Assembly: GCF_041740695.1 (NCBI RefSeq)
Contig: NZ_JBGSLK010000026.1
Coordinates: 118,778 to 182,777, forward strand
Direction: 5' to 3'
Source of the DNA: Haliscomenobacter sp041740695
GTDB taxonomy: Bacteria > Bacteroidota > Bacteroidia > Chitinophagales > Saprospiraceae
DNA: 64,000 bases
Shown here: positions 18,801 through 26,076 of the stretch, piece by piece
Layout: every line of letters begins with the position of its first letter
Position numbering within the stretch: the first letter of the stretch is position 1
Program-made: the position numbers and the translations under genes
The notes under the pieces: model-generated
What the model saw: only the letters and a program-made list of their open reading frames with translations
Database searches by the model: none
What the model was told of the DNA's origin: nothing

Positions 18801-19153
18801 GTTACCTCGCGCTTGTTTTGCGAACCGTAACCGACAACCAATACCTCATTGAGCAACTTGACATCGGCGCTCAAAATCAACTTTAATGCGGTAGAATTAT
18901 CCAACACAATTTCACTGCTCGTAAATCCGGTATAACTCAGGATCAGGGTACTGCCCGGACTTGCCACCAGCGAAAACTGCCCATTGGCGTCGCTGACCGT
19001 TCCGCTGCTGGTTCCCTTGAGTAGAATACTAACCCCAGGCAAGGGGCTTTTGTCGGCGGCATCACTGATCACACCGCTGTAGGTCTGGTTCTGGGCCAGG
19101 AGTGTGCTCAGGCAGCATAGCCATAGTGCGATCAGTAGGAAGGTTTTTTTCAT
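15884..19153 (-). CDS. SusC/RagA-family TonB-dependent outer-membrane transporter
   Basis: 1089 aa from ATG 19153, chosen because it begins the signal peptide MKKTFLLIALWLCCLSTLLAQ. There follow a carboxypeptidase-regulatory-like beta domain (about 22-105), the TonB-box/plug region beginning EVLVVGYGSQNKREVTGA (about 110-240, with the RagA motif LYIIDGMP), and a 22-strand barrel to the C-terminus (TF). It imports oligosaccharides captured by SusD. There is no STN domain, so control is probably by the adjacent Nudix-type regulator rather than a sigma/FecR circuit. Two 17-bp palindromes lie 54-96 bp upstream. Confidence 0.94.
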   Translation of the reverse strand: MKKTFLLIALWLCCLSTLLAQNQTYSGVISDAADKSPLPGVSILLKGTSSGTVSDANGQFSLVASPGSTLILSYTGFTSSEIVLDNSTALKLILSADVKLLNEVLVVGYGSQNKREVTGAIATVKGSSIAQLPVPSFDAALQGRAAGLQVSQQGGSPGSPVRIQIRGTSSISSGTEPLYIIDGMPIFQDIGGFASGRTNNNLNPLANINPNDIESIEILKDAAATAIYGSRGANGVIIVTTKTGKKGQGRTTLDVNRGASEAINLIDYAGGSDWLRVVDEARRNSINYGITAGQEAFNPAVLSNNALPTPTGVSGPQFAPLSTWTRQLAEQTNTNWRDAMLQRGQVQEVNLSTSNGFDKGGFFISGQYRDEEGIVKTHRLQRYAVRANLDFAPSDKLRAGAKFNFSYLEFNQPQLGIGNNGGGIGRQNFGATGGWSQANIGALPIMPIYNADGTYFDPLRGRNVLASIDPNNFTSVSYQNRTMGTAYLEYDLLKNLKLHGEASVDFLNSLTKYWAGDIIRYNRVGQEEGRYISNRNFNAYLTYDLVGKGQHALTVVAGAETQKTNTRRQDYAFEGLQGAQQEIGEISNGQTQFITAVAGIFPDRFFQSYFGRANYKFKDRYLLGLSFRRDGSTVFGPENRYGNFPAASVGWILSDESFMNSGFLGKLNLLKLRASYGQTGNANIPSFAFVNTYANWPVYGQSPALGFGVLANPNIGWEKNNQFDTGLEFGLWGNRLSGSIGYYDRLSKEMLLNVPVAPNVGIGTGASQVITNIGDLRNQGFELQLSSVNINTGDFRWSTDLNFSTIQNEVTRLTPQFEVLPSGSLPVATGIQSGGATITQIGGQLATFYLADYAGLDAQGYETIYEIDKEVLRSTGKTVKTGNVIRATQANINANRMVHKGKTGLPTYFGGMSNSFSYKGFEVSALLTFQGGNYIYDGHEEATSYVRTGTNAIRADVLDNYWTESNTDAKYPRLTWNLRDNNNDASGRPAAQTLGTRTTRYLYKGDFIRLKTLQVAYSLPGGVCQKLGLQGVRIYGNAQNLWTSTQFPGLDPEVVLLGGSQDRNLNQGVIGNLPVPQVITFNGGISVTF

Positions 19154-19206
19154 AAACACTCGTGTTTTATGGCGAAAATCGCCTTGGTATAGTGAATGAA
19201 ATAATG

Positions 19207-19223
19207 AGTGTAATAATAACACT
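19207..19223. promoter_or_regulatory. Operator-like palindrome AGTGT-N7-ACACT (site A, SusC)
   Basis: AGTGT AATAATA ACACT, 54 bp upstream of the SusC ATG. An identical-geometry site lies 26 bp further upstream (site B) and another before the GH42-like gene (site C). Between site A and the start are two further small palindromes: AAACAC-TC-GTGTTT at 19154-19167 and GGCGA-AAA-TCGCC at 19171-19183. It is the likely binding site of the Nudix-type regulator encoded next door. Confidence 0.65.
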
Positions 19224-19232
19224 TAAAAAATA

Positions 19233-19249
19233 AGTGTACAAAAGACACT
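19233..19249. promoter_or_regulatory. Operator-like palindrome AGTGT-N7-ACACT (site B, SusC)
   Basis: AGTGT ACAAAAG ACACT. Its flanks also match site C before the GH42-like gene: both read ATAAGTGT-N7-ACACTCATAA. The centre-to-centre distance to site A is 26 bp. Confidence 0.68.
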
Positions 19250-19296
19250 CATAAAATTTAGACGAAAAAAAAAGCAATCAGCCCTTATGTCATTTT

Positions 19297-20097
19297 TCAG
19301 ACTTGGGTACTTGCTTCTTTTTTATTCGGTTTTTTGGAAGCTACAAACTCCAGGAAGTAGCCTTCAGTGATGAGTTGCTGGTACTGTTTCTCGTCAAAAC
19401 GGAAGAAAAAAGCGCCCCGACGAGAGGTGACTTTGTTTTGCTCATTGAGCTTTTTGAGCAAACCCATGTTGAGGACTTTTTTGTTAAAGTTGCGCTTTTC
19501 GAGCTCTTTCCCCAAAATGGAACTGTACAGATTGCGCAGCTCGGTCATGGTGAATTTTTCAGGCAACAACTCAAAGCCAATGGGGCGGTAGCGCACCTTG
19601 CTGCGGAGTTTGTTCAAAGCTTGTTCCAGCATCGGGGCATGGTCATATACCATTGGCGGCAATTCAGTGATGGGAAACCAGGTAGCGTCAAATTGTTTGG
19701 ATAGTTTTTCCAGCGTGGGCTCCACCCGAATCAAGGCGTAGTAACAAGTGGTAATGACCCGTTCGCTGGGCACCCGGTCTACTTCGCCATAAATACCTAC
19801 TTGCTCCATGTACACATCGTCCAGGCCAGTCATGCGTTGTACGGTCTGGAGTGCGGTTTCATTCAAGCTGATTTCAGGTTTTACAAAACCTCCAATCAAG
19901 GCCCAGTGACCACGGTAGGGTTCGTAAGGGAAGCGCACCAGCAACACATTCAACTCCTTGCCGTCAAAGCCAAAGATCACGCAGTCCACCGAGTTGAGCA
20001 GACTGATCTCTCCAGCATGGTACAGCGGTGCATAAGCTGGGCGTGGAAGGTGATTGTTGATGCTGTTCATTGTGATTGTTGTGTTTATAGCTTGCAT
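19297..20097 (-). CDS. Nudix-domain transcriptional regulator (NrtR/AraR type)
   Basis: 266 aa from ATG 20097 (a second ATG at 20067 is possible). A Nudix fold covers about 30-170 (CVIFGFDGKELNVLLVRFP, GHWALIGGFVKPEISLNETA) and is followed by a winged-helix domain (about 175-250). The Nudix box is degenerate: the REUxEE positions read QTVQRM, so hydrolysis is probably lost and the domain acts as a ligand sensor, as in the NrtR/AraR family of sugar-responsive repressors in Bacteroidota. It starts 30 bp after the GH42-like gene on the same strand and lies directly upstream of SusC. AGTGT-N7-ACACT sites before both units are its probable operators. Confidence 0.85.
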   Translation of the reverse strand: MQAINTTITMNSINNHLPRPAYAPLYHAGEISLLNSVDCVIFGFDGKELNVLLVRFPYEPYRGHWALIGGFVKPEISLNETALQTVQRMTGLDDVYMEQVGIYGEVDRVPSERVITTCYYALIRVEPTLEKLSKQFDATWFPITELPPMVYDHAPMLEQALNKLRSKVRYRPIGFELLPEKFTMTELRNLYSSILGKELEKRNFNKKVLNMGLLKKLNEQNKVTSRRGAFFFRFDEKQYQQLITEGYFLEFVASKKPNKKEASTQV

Positions 20098-20127
20098 AAA
20101 GGTAAAAAAAGTTGGTATCCTATGGTT

Positions 20128-22317
20128 CTATTTTTCACAACGAATCCAACGTCCGGAATGCCCTTCCAATGGAATGGGTGTTCCCTGGCGCAGGGATTGT
20201 CCGCTTACCGCATCTTTAATGGAGCGGTATTTGTAGGTAGGGAATTGCAAAAGGGCAGTTGTAGCAGGTCCGTCGTTGATGAGAAAATAATGGTCGGCCT
20301 GAGGGGCGGCCAGACGGTAAACGATGGCACCCTGACATTGATAAGGCGCTTTTAGGGTGCCCAGGGTATAGCGCAGCAGGTTGGCTTCGGCTTGCTTATT
20401 CCCGGCTTTGAAACAGGATTTGGCCGCTTCATAACCCAGCACAACTGAAGTGCCTTGCCCCAACTGATGTTGAGTCACGGCGGCAGATCCAGCGTCAAAA
20501 CGCGCCAATACCGTAGCTTGTTGTGGATCTAAATCCAGCACAAAACCCTCCAGTTTTTGGCCATTCAAAAGGTACTGCCGATTGACTCCGGCACCCTGAT
20601 AATCCCGAATACTTACCCCAAACAGCTTATGGAACAAACTGCCATTTGCGCTGGAAAGCAGTGCACCGTTTTCATCATAGTACCCAGTAGGGGCATCCAT
20701 CACCACTCGGCCACCTTTTTCTACATAGTCTTTGAGCAATGGCAGCAGATCTTGGTTCAGGCTCAGCACTGCGGGTAGGTAAATCACCTTGTAGCGTGCG
20801 GCAAGTCCCTTGCGCAGATCGGTAGCAGTGACGTACTCAAAGGGGATGTTGGCATTGATCAATGCTCGACTGATGCCAATCCGCGCCTGAATGGGTTCGT
20901 CCTTAAAATCGGTACGCCCGGCTTCGGTCATACTGGCCCAATAGGCTTCATTGTACCAGTCGTAAAAAACGCCTACCAGGGGTTCTTTGTGTGCTTGCCA
21001 AAGTTCGTCGCGGTAGCGACTGGCTGCTTGTCCGATCTGACCGCAGCGGATGGCACGTTCGCTGACCTGGTTATTGCGATCCAATAAGCCGTATTCACCG
21101 GCTTCCCAACCGGCACTACGGGTACTCCAGGTCCAGGTGCCCCAGCCTTTGAATCCCGCAGCCAATTGGGATAGTAAGAATTGGGTCATCGTTTGGGCAT
21201 CAACTGTAAAGTAGGCACCGCCTTTACCTCCGCTGAATTGTTGTGGCCCGCCAGTCGATTCCCAGGTGGCTGCCCATCCGCCCTTAAAAAAGTCGTTGGC
21301 CAGGGCAGATTGCATGTAAAAGGGCCGCACTACCTCATAGTTGGTTTCCCCAAAATGCCAGGCAAAATGTACGGAAGGGTAAAAAGAACCGTAGGTCTGC
21401 ATGAGGTCGGCAATGCGCTCCAAGTCTACGCCGTACCAGGCCAGGGGATGGAACAAACCAATTTCGCCACCGCCGCGGAAAACCCCGTCGGGATGTACGC
21501 TGCGGTAGTTTTCGCAGGTGCGCCGAATGTTCTCTAGGCTGTGCTCTACCTTGAAATCGAGGATATCTACCAGATGGTGGTATTCTTTGCCGCCCAGTTT
21601 TTCGTAGCGCTGCTCAAAGTCTTCCCAGGATAAAAAAGGGGTGTTTTCGTCGGTTTGTAAACCGGAATGGTACTGGTTCCAGGCTTGATTCAGTCCTTGG
21701 ATACTGCCATATTTCTTTTTTACCCAGGCTTTAAAAAGGGCTTTGCCTTGCGCACTGAGGTCGAAGCCGCGGCCTCCCAGTTCGGGTTCGTAGGCTACGC
21801 TGCGGTCTTGTAAAGCCTTGCCTTGTTGCTGTTGTTGATAGGCCATGCTGCGAAATATGCGCTGGCGCATTTGTTCTTTTTGGTAGGCCAGCACCCGGGC
21901 GTCTTGTCGAATTTGGGCAATGGGGGTCTGTAGGGGAATACCAAGGCGCTGAAGCAGACTGTCGCTGATGGCCACCCAGCCACCCTCGCCATACCACCAG
22001 GGGATAATACCTTCTTCGAGTGCCAACAATTGAACCTGTTCGATGCTCCAGCCGGGAATGGTCATGATTTGTTTCAGGCAGTTAAAGCCCAATCGTTTCA
22101 TGTTGCTAAAATGCGCCCGAATTTCGGCCTCACCTTCGCCGGGGCGCTGTACATACACGGCGCCAATGGGCATAGGTGCTATGCGGCGCATCTTTTGTTG
22201 CAGGGGGGAGTCGTGCAAGCGATCGTATAAGGCATGGAGGAAAGGGTCGCTTTGAGCACCCAAGGCAACCCAGGTGCTGATCCAAAACGTACAAAATAGT
22301 AAAGGGAATTTATTCAT
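20128..22317 (-). CDS. GH42-like glycoside hydrolase, secreted
   Basis: 729 aa from ATG 22317 (MNKFPLLFCTFW signal peptide, cleaved near GAQS). The N-terminal half resembles a TIM-barrel of clan GH-A: HFSNMKRLGFNCLKQ, a candidate acid/base in VAYEPELGG, and WGTWTWSTRSAGWEAGEYGLLDRNN late in the barrel. The second half is a class-I-glutamine-amidotransferase-like domain as in GH42 beta-galactosidases (VIYLPAVLSLNQDLLPLLKDYVEKGG). It probably releases beta-galactose or alpha-L-arabinopyranose from oligosaccharides in the periplasm. It is co-transcribed with the regulator; a shared operator sits 47 bp upstream. Subfamily assignment is moderate. Confidence 0.75.
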   Translation of the reverse strand: MNKFPLLFCTFWISTWVALGAQSDPFLHALYDRLHDSPLQQKMRRIAPMPIGAVYVQRPGEGEAEIRAHFSNMKRLGFNCLKQIMTIPGWSIEQVQLLALEEGIIPWWYGEGGWVAISDSLLQRLGIPLQTPIAQIRQDARVLAYQKEQMRQRIFRSMAYQQQQQGKALQDRSVAYEPELGGRGFDLSAQGKALFKAWVKKKYGSIQGLNQAWNQYHSGLQTDENTPFLSWEDFEQRYEKLGGKEYHHLVDILDFKVEHSLENIRRTCENYRSVHPDGVFRGGGEIGLFHPLAWYGVDLERIADLMQTYGSFYPSVHFAWHFGETNYEVVRPFYMQSALANDFFKGGWAATWESTGGPQQFSGGKGGAYFTVDAQTMTQFLLSQLAAGFKGWGTWTWSTRSAGWEAGEYGLLDRNNQVSERAIRCGQIGQAASRYRDELWQAHKEPLVGVFYDWYNEAYWASMTEAGRTDFKDEPIQARIGISRALINANIPFEYVTATDLRKGLAARYKVIYLPAVLSLNQDLLPLLKDYVEKGGRVVMDAPTGYYDENGALLSSANGSLFHKLFGVSIRDYQGAGVNRQYLLNGQKLEGFVLDLDPQQATVLARFDAGSAAVTQHQLGQGTSVVLGYEAAKSCFKAGNKQAEANLLRYTLGTLKAPYQCQGAIVYRLAAPQADHYFLINDGPATTALLQFPTYKYRSIKDAVSGQSLRQGTPIPLEGHSGRWIRCEK

Positions 22318-22363
22318 CGTGTTTGGCCTAATGTTTTTTGTTTGCTTGTTGAAAACAAAGATA

Positions 22364-22380
22364 AGTGTATTTTTAACACT
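22364..22380. promoter_or_regulatory. Operator-like palindrome AGTGT-N7-ACACT (site C, GH42-like gene)
   Basis: AGTGT ATTTTTA ACACT, 47 bp upstream of the GH42-like ATG. It has the same extended form as site B (ATAAGTGT-N7-ACACTCATAA), which links this gene and SusC into one regulon. Confidence 0.68.
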
Positions 22381-22431
22381 CATAATTTTTTGACTGAAAA
22401 AATTTCACAATGGCATTACCCTTGAGGCATC

Positions 22432-22536
22432 TGCGTTCATCCCCGCTTTCCTGCATTCCTGTAAATTGAATCTCCTCCCTTCTCTAAATTCGACATTTTT
22501 GGACCATCAAAAAGACGCCAAAATGTTTGCATTCAC
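22432..22536 (+). repeat. Duplicated leader, copy 1
   Basis: About 105 bp that aligns without gaps to 25429-25533 with 15 differences (~86% identity), at an offset of exactly 2997 bp. The match runs from TGCGTTCAT through the ATG and first codons (MFAFT) of two otherwise unrelated genes. This copy precedes the serine hydrolase gene. Confidence 0.8.
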
Positions 22537-23617
22537 TAGGATTCTATTTACCGCAATTGTCAGCTCATTGCTATTTACTTCCTGCCAATTGGGGCGCTTT
22601 GTTTTTTACAACTTTGCTGACATCAATGACCATAAAAAATTTCAGTCGAGACCTTTGCACAAGGGCGCTGCTGCATTCAGCTTTCAGAAGGCAGCTATCG
22701 GTAAATTCCCCAAAGAGATTGACAATACTCCGTTTGACCAATACCTTGAGGACAATAAAACAGTAGCTTTTTTAATCATCAAAAACGATACGATTCAATA
22801 TGAAAAGTACTTCAAAGGTTATGACCACGAAAGTATTGTGCCCTCCTTTTCAATGGCAAAATCGATAACTTCCATTCTAATCGGCTGTGCCATCGACGAA
22901 GGACTCATCAAATCGGTTGACGAACCAATTACGAAATACCTGCCTGAATTGAATAAGGATGGATTTGATAAGGTAACAATCAAACATCTTTTGCAAATGA
23001 CCTCTGGGATTCAATTCAATGAAAGTTATGCTAATCCTTTTGGGGATGCAGCCTTATTTTATTACGGACGCAATCTCAGAAAACAAATTGGGAAAATGAA
23101 GTTAAAAAGCGAGCCCGGAAAGCAGTTTGAGTACATCAGTGGCAATACTCAACTATTGGGCTTGATCTTGGAGCGTGTACTGAAAGGAAAAACAATCACC
23201 CAATATTTGCAGGAGAAATTATGGTCTCCACTTGGAATGGAATATGAGGCATCATGGAGCATTGACCGAAAAAAAGGTGGCCTGGAAAAAACCTTTTGCT
23301 GTTTAAATGCAAGGGCCAGAGATTTTGCCAAAATAGGGCGATTGTATAAAAACAAAGGCAATTGGAATGGCCAGCAAGTTGTTTCGCAAAAATGGGTTGA
23401 AGCATCCACAAAATTGGATACAACGAATGGTAGTGTCAGGTACTATCAATACCAATGGTGGTTGCCAACCCCTGGTGAAGACTTTATGGCGGAAGGAATT
23501 TTAGGACAATTTGTGTATGTAAATCCAGCTAAGGACTTAATCTTGGTGAGACTTGGAAAAAATGAAGGAAAAGCAAACTGGTGGACTATTTTTACATCTT
23601 TAGCCAAAGCATATTAG
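22523..23617 (+). CDS. Serine beta-lactamase-fold hydrolase, lipoprotein
   Basis: 364 aa from ATG 22523. The lipobox LLFTSC puts lipid on Cys21. Class-C beta-lactamase/esterase family: the SxxK motif is SMAK (about 110-113), and the second motif lies in FEYISGN (Tyr about 204). A His/Lys-Gly motif near the C-terminus is not obvious, although GEDFMAEGILGQFVYVNP matches the usual third-motif region. It is probably an esterase or D-aminopeptidase-like enzyme at the envelope, not an antibiotic-resistance determinant. It precedes a LytS/LytTR pair by 34 bp, so it may be co-transcribed with it. Confidence 0.83.
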   Translation: MFAFTRILFTAIVSSLLFTSCQLGRFVFYNFADINDHKKFQSRPLHKGAAAFSFQKAAIGKFPKEIDNTPFDQYLEDNKTVAFLIIKNDTIQYEKYFKGYDHESIVPSFSMAKSITSILIGCAIDEGLIKSVDEPITKYLPELNKDGFDKVTIKHLLQMTSGIQFNESYANPFGDAALFYYGRNLRKQIGKMKLKSEPGKQFEYISGNTQLLGLILERVLKGKTITQYLQEKLWSPLGMEYEASWSIDRKKGGLEKTFCCLNARARDFAKIGRLYKNKGNWNGQQVVSQKWVEASTKLDTTNGSVRYYQYQWWLPTPGEDFMAEGILGQFVYVNPAKDLILVRLGKNEGKANWWTIFTSLAKAY

Positions 23618-23651
23618 TTTTAGACAAGCTTTTAGCGCGAATTCATTTTTT

Positions 23652-24692
23652 ATGCACAAAACCAAAATCTATTGGCTTTGCCAAGTTACCGGATGGCTGG
23701 GCATGGTGGCAATTGAAGTCATCAACTTTACCTTTTTTATTATTGGAAAATTCAGCATTGAGTACTTGTTGTTTTTTCTGTCTTTAGCCTTTGTGGGTGT
23801 TGTACTTACGCATGCCCTTAAGTTACTGTTGGCTAGATTGAATTTTTTTCAAAACAATTCCACATTCAGAATCTGGCTGGGTGCCCTATTGTATACCTTG
23901 ACCCTATCGCTGCTACTGACCTGCGCCAACATTGGCATCAACACTGTACTGGGAACCCCCTTAAGCGAACAGCTTACGCCCATCAGCTTGTTGGGCCTTA
24001 CCCTGAACTGGATGCGCTACGTCGGGGTATGGGTGATCATTTATTTTTTGTACAAAATCATGGATATTAATGCGGCGCTCAAACAGGAGAAATTAAGCGT
24101 GGAAACCTTGGCCAAAAGTGCCGAGTTGGAGCTGTTGCGCTCCCAGCTCAATCCGCACTTTTTGTTCAACGCCCTCAATAGCATCAAAGCCCTGGTCAGT
24201 ATTGATCCTGAAAAAAGCCGGGAGGCCATTGTGGTGCTGGCAGAACTGCTGCGCTTTACACTGAACTATGGGCAGGAGCAGGAAATTGCGCTACAAACGG
24301 AAATCGAAGAAGTCCAAAAATACCTGCAACTCGAGCAAATCCGCTTTGGCACTAGCTTAGAAGTGGAATGGCAACTCGATGATCAGGTCCGTCATCAGGT
24401 GATTCCGCCCGGCATGTTGCTGACTTTGGTAGAAAACGCCATCAAGCATGGCCAGGCGAACGATCGTGGGGTCATTCAAGTGCGGATCGAACTAAGGTTG
24501 GAACACAACATTATCTGCATTGAAGTAACCAACTCGGGCAGCTGGCAACCCGATGAGGCACATCGAGGTGTAGGACTAAGGTTGATCCAGCGTCGCCTGG
24601 AAGCCATTTATGGCCAGGCTGCTGATTTTACGCAACAACAAAAGTCTAATACTGTATTGATCCGAATCAAGTTACCCAAACGATTGCCATGA
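23652..24692 (+). CDS. LytS-type sensor histidine kinase
   Basis: 346 aa. Four membrane helices span about 10-135 with no large periplasmic domain, followed by a short coiled linker and the His_kinase (LytS/YehU) domain with the phosphoacceptor in SQLNPHFLFNALNSI (His about 169). The ATPase region includes LTLVENAIKHG (N box) and a GVGLRLIQRRL G-box. It autophosphorylates and passes phosphate to the LytTR regulator encoded next, whose start overlaps its stop by 4 bp. The stimulus is unknown; the membrane module itself may sense it. Confidence 0.9.
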   Translation: MHKTKIYWLCQVTGWLGMVAIEVINFTFFIIGKFSIEYLLFFLSLAFVGVVLTHALKLLLARLNFFQNNSTFRIWLGALLYTLTLSLLLTCANIGINTVLGTPLSEQLTPISLLGLTLNWMRYVGVWVIIYFLYKIMDINAALKQEKLSVETLAKSAELELLRSQLNPHFLFNALNSIKALVSIDPEKSREAIVVLAELLRFTLNYGQEQEIALQTEIEEVQKYLQLEQIRFGTSLEVEWQLDDQVRHQVIPPGMLLTLVENAIKHGQANDRGVIQVRIELRLEHNIICIEVTNSGSWQPDEAHRGVGLRLIQRRLEAIYGQAADFTQQQKSNTVLIRIKLPKRLP

Positions 24693-25405
24693 GCTACACT
24701 GCCTTAATTGTTGAAGATGAATACCTGGCTGCTGAAGAATTGCGCAAAATGCTGGTCGCACATTCCGAGGTAGAGGTCTTGGGCATTGCCGATGCGTTGC
24801 CTGCCGCTATTGAGCAGATTCAAAGGCTCAAACCCCAGTTGTTGTTCCTGGACATCAACTTGCGCGGTGCCTCCGGCTTTGATTTGCTCGAACAACTGGA
24901 TGAAGCCCCACTGGTCATTTTCATCACCGCGTATGATCAGTATGCAATCAAAGCTTTTGAAGTGAGTGCCCTGGATTATTTGCTCAAACCGATCAATCCG
25001 CAGCGTTTGGCCGAAGCCATCGAAAAGCTCAAAAAGCAACTCCTGCCAGAAGAGGCCAATCCCACGAGATTGAGCATTGATAAACGCATTTTTATCAAAG
25101 ACGGTGAGCAATGTTTTTTTGTACCCCTTGCGGAAGTATTCCTCATCGAAAGTGTGGGCAATTATGCCCGGATGTATTACGGCAACAATAAGCCACTCTT
25201 GCACAAGTCGCTCAATTACCTGGAAGAAAAACTCCCGGCCAGCCACTTTTTTCGCGCCAATCGTCAGCATATTCTCAACATTGAGTACATCCAAAACATC
25301 CAGGCTTACTTTAATAATACCCTTATGGTGGACTTGCCAGGAGGGCGTAAGGTTGAGATCAGCCAGCGCCAGTCGGTCAAGTTTAAGGAGTGGATGGGGA
25401 TTTAA
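24689..25405 (+). CDS. LytTR-family response regulator
   Basis: 238 aa. The receiver domain (1-120) has acidic residues at 9-11 (VEDE), phosphoacceptor Asp55 (LLFLDINL) and Lys in YLLKPI. The LytTR DNA-binding domain (about 135-238) includes FFRANRQHILNIEYIQ and the closing block KVEISQRQSVKFKEW. It overlaps the kinase gene by 4 bp (ATGA), so the two are translated together. LytTR proteins bind paired short direct repeats; the duplicated leaders on either side of this pair are candidate targets, which is inference. Confidence 0.92.
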   Translation: MSYTALIVEDEYLAAEELRKMLVAHSEVEVLGIADALPAAIEQIQRLKPQLLFLDINLRGASGFDLLEQLDEAPLVIFITAYDQYAIKAFEVSALDYLLKPINPQRLAEAIEKLKKQLLPEEANPTRLSIDKRIFIKDGEQCFFVPLAEVFLIESVGNYARMYYGNNKPLLHKSLNYLEEKLPASHFFRANRQHILNIEYIQNIQAYFNNTLMVDLPGGRKVEISQRQSVKFKEWMGI

Positions 25406-25428
25406 ATCGGCCCCTTTGTATTCTTCGT

Positions 25429-25533
25429 TGCGTTCATCACCACATTTCTGCATTCCTGTAAATTGAATTTCCTCCCTTCTGCAAATGCCACATTTTTGAG
25501 TCATAAAAACGACACCAAAATGTTTGCATTCAC
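25429..25533 (+). repeat. Duplicated leader, copy 2
   Basis: Partner of 22432-22536 (gapless, ~86% identical). It lies directly after the LytTR gene and runs into the start codon of a hypothetical protein. The two copies bracket the serine hydrolase and the LytS/LytTR pair. Confidence 0.8.
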
Positions 25534-26041
25534 CAGTGATACCCTCGTTTGGAAAGGCCAAACCAATCATTTTCAACTCTTCAGTGGAGAGGAGCTGCTA
25601 TTGGATTTACTTTTTTTGAAATCAGGCGAGCAAGAGTGCCGCATCAATGGGCGCAGTTTCTTCTTTGAGCGCACGGGTTTCTGGAATCCCATCTATCAGG
25701 TAAGCCAGGATGGTACCCAGGTGATGCGCATGCAACATCAATTTTGGGGTAGCAAAGCCTTCATTTCCTTCCCGGCACTGGATGAGCCCCTGGAAATGCG
25801 CTACAAGAACGATCCTCAACTCAGCCTGCTCATCAGCAAAGGTACGGAGCAAGTCATTCGCTACTCCTTGCAGCTTGGCCTACAAAAATCTCCCTTCCGC
25901 ATTGAACTGGGCAATTTCATGCTGGAAGTAGATCATTTGTTGCTGCTCCTGGCCCTCTGCTTCATCTTGACGAAAGACATCGTCCGAGAATACCATGGGG
26001 GGCAGGATGAGTTGCTCTTCATGCTCCTGGCTACGGCCTGA
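25520..26041 (+). CDS. Hypothetical protein
   Basis: 173 aa from ATG 25520; a TTG at 25463 would extend it through the duplicated leader. There is no signal peptide. The N-terminal ~135 residues look like a beta-rich domain (alternating hydrophobics, FQLFSGEELLLDLLFLKSG), and a hydrophobic stretch at about 140-158 (VDHLLLLLALCFILTKDI) could be a membrane helix or buried strand. I recognise no family. It is the first gene after the LytS/LytTR pair and shares a leader with the serine hydrolase upstream of the pair, so both may be targets of that system. Confidence 0.6.
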   Translation: MFAFTSDTLVWKGQTNHFQLFSGEELLLDLLFLKSGEQECRINGRSFFFERTGFWNPIYQVSQDGTQVMRMQHQFWGSKAFISFPALDEPLEMRYKNDPQLSLLISKGTEQVIRYSLQLGLQKSPFRIELGNFMLEVDHLLLLLALCFILTKDIVREYHGGQDELLFMLLATA

Positions 26042-26076
26042 TACTCTCTCCATTTTTCACTTCAAATCACCCGACT

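Noticed and set aside
22466..22522. Extension of the serine hydrolase from TTG 22466, and likewise 25463-25519 for the hypothetical protein
   Set aside because: Both extensions lie in the duplicated leader and would put 19 polar residues before a normal lipoprotein signal peptide; ATG 22523 and 25520 fit better. A conserved leader peptide cannot be fully excluded.
24704..25576. 290-codon minus-strand frame opposite the LytTR regulator
   Set aside because: It covers a clear response-regulator gene on the plus strand and has no recognisable protein features.
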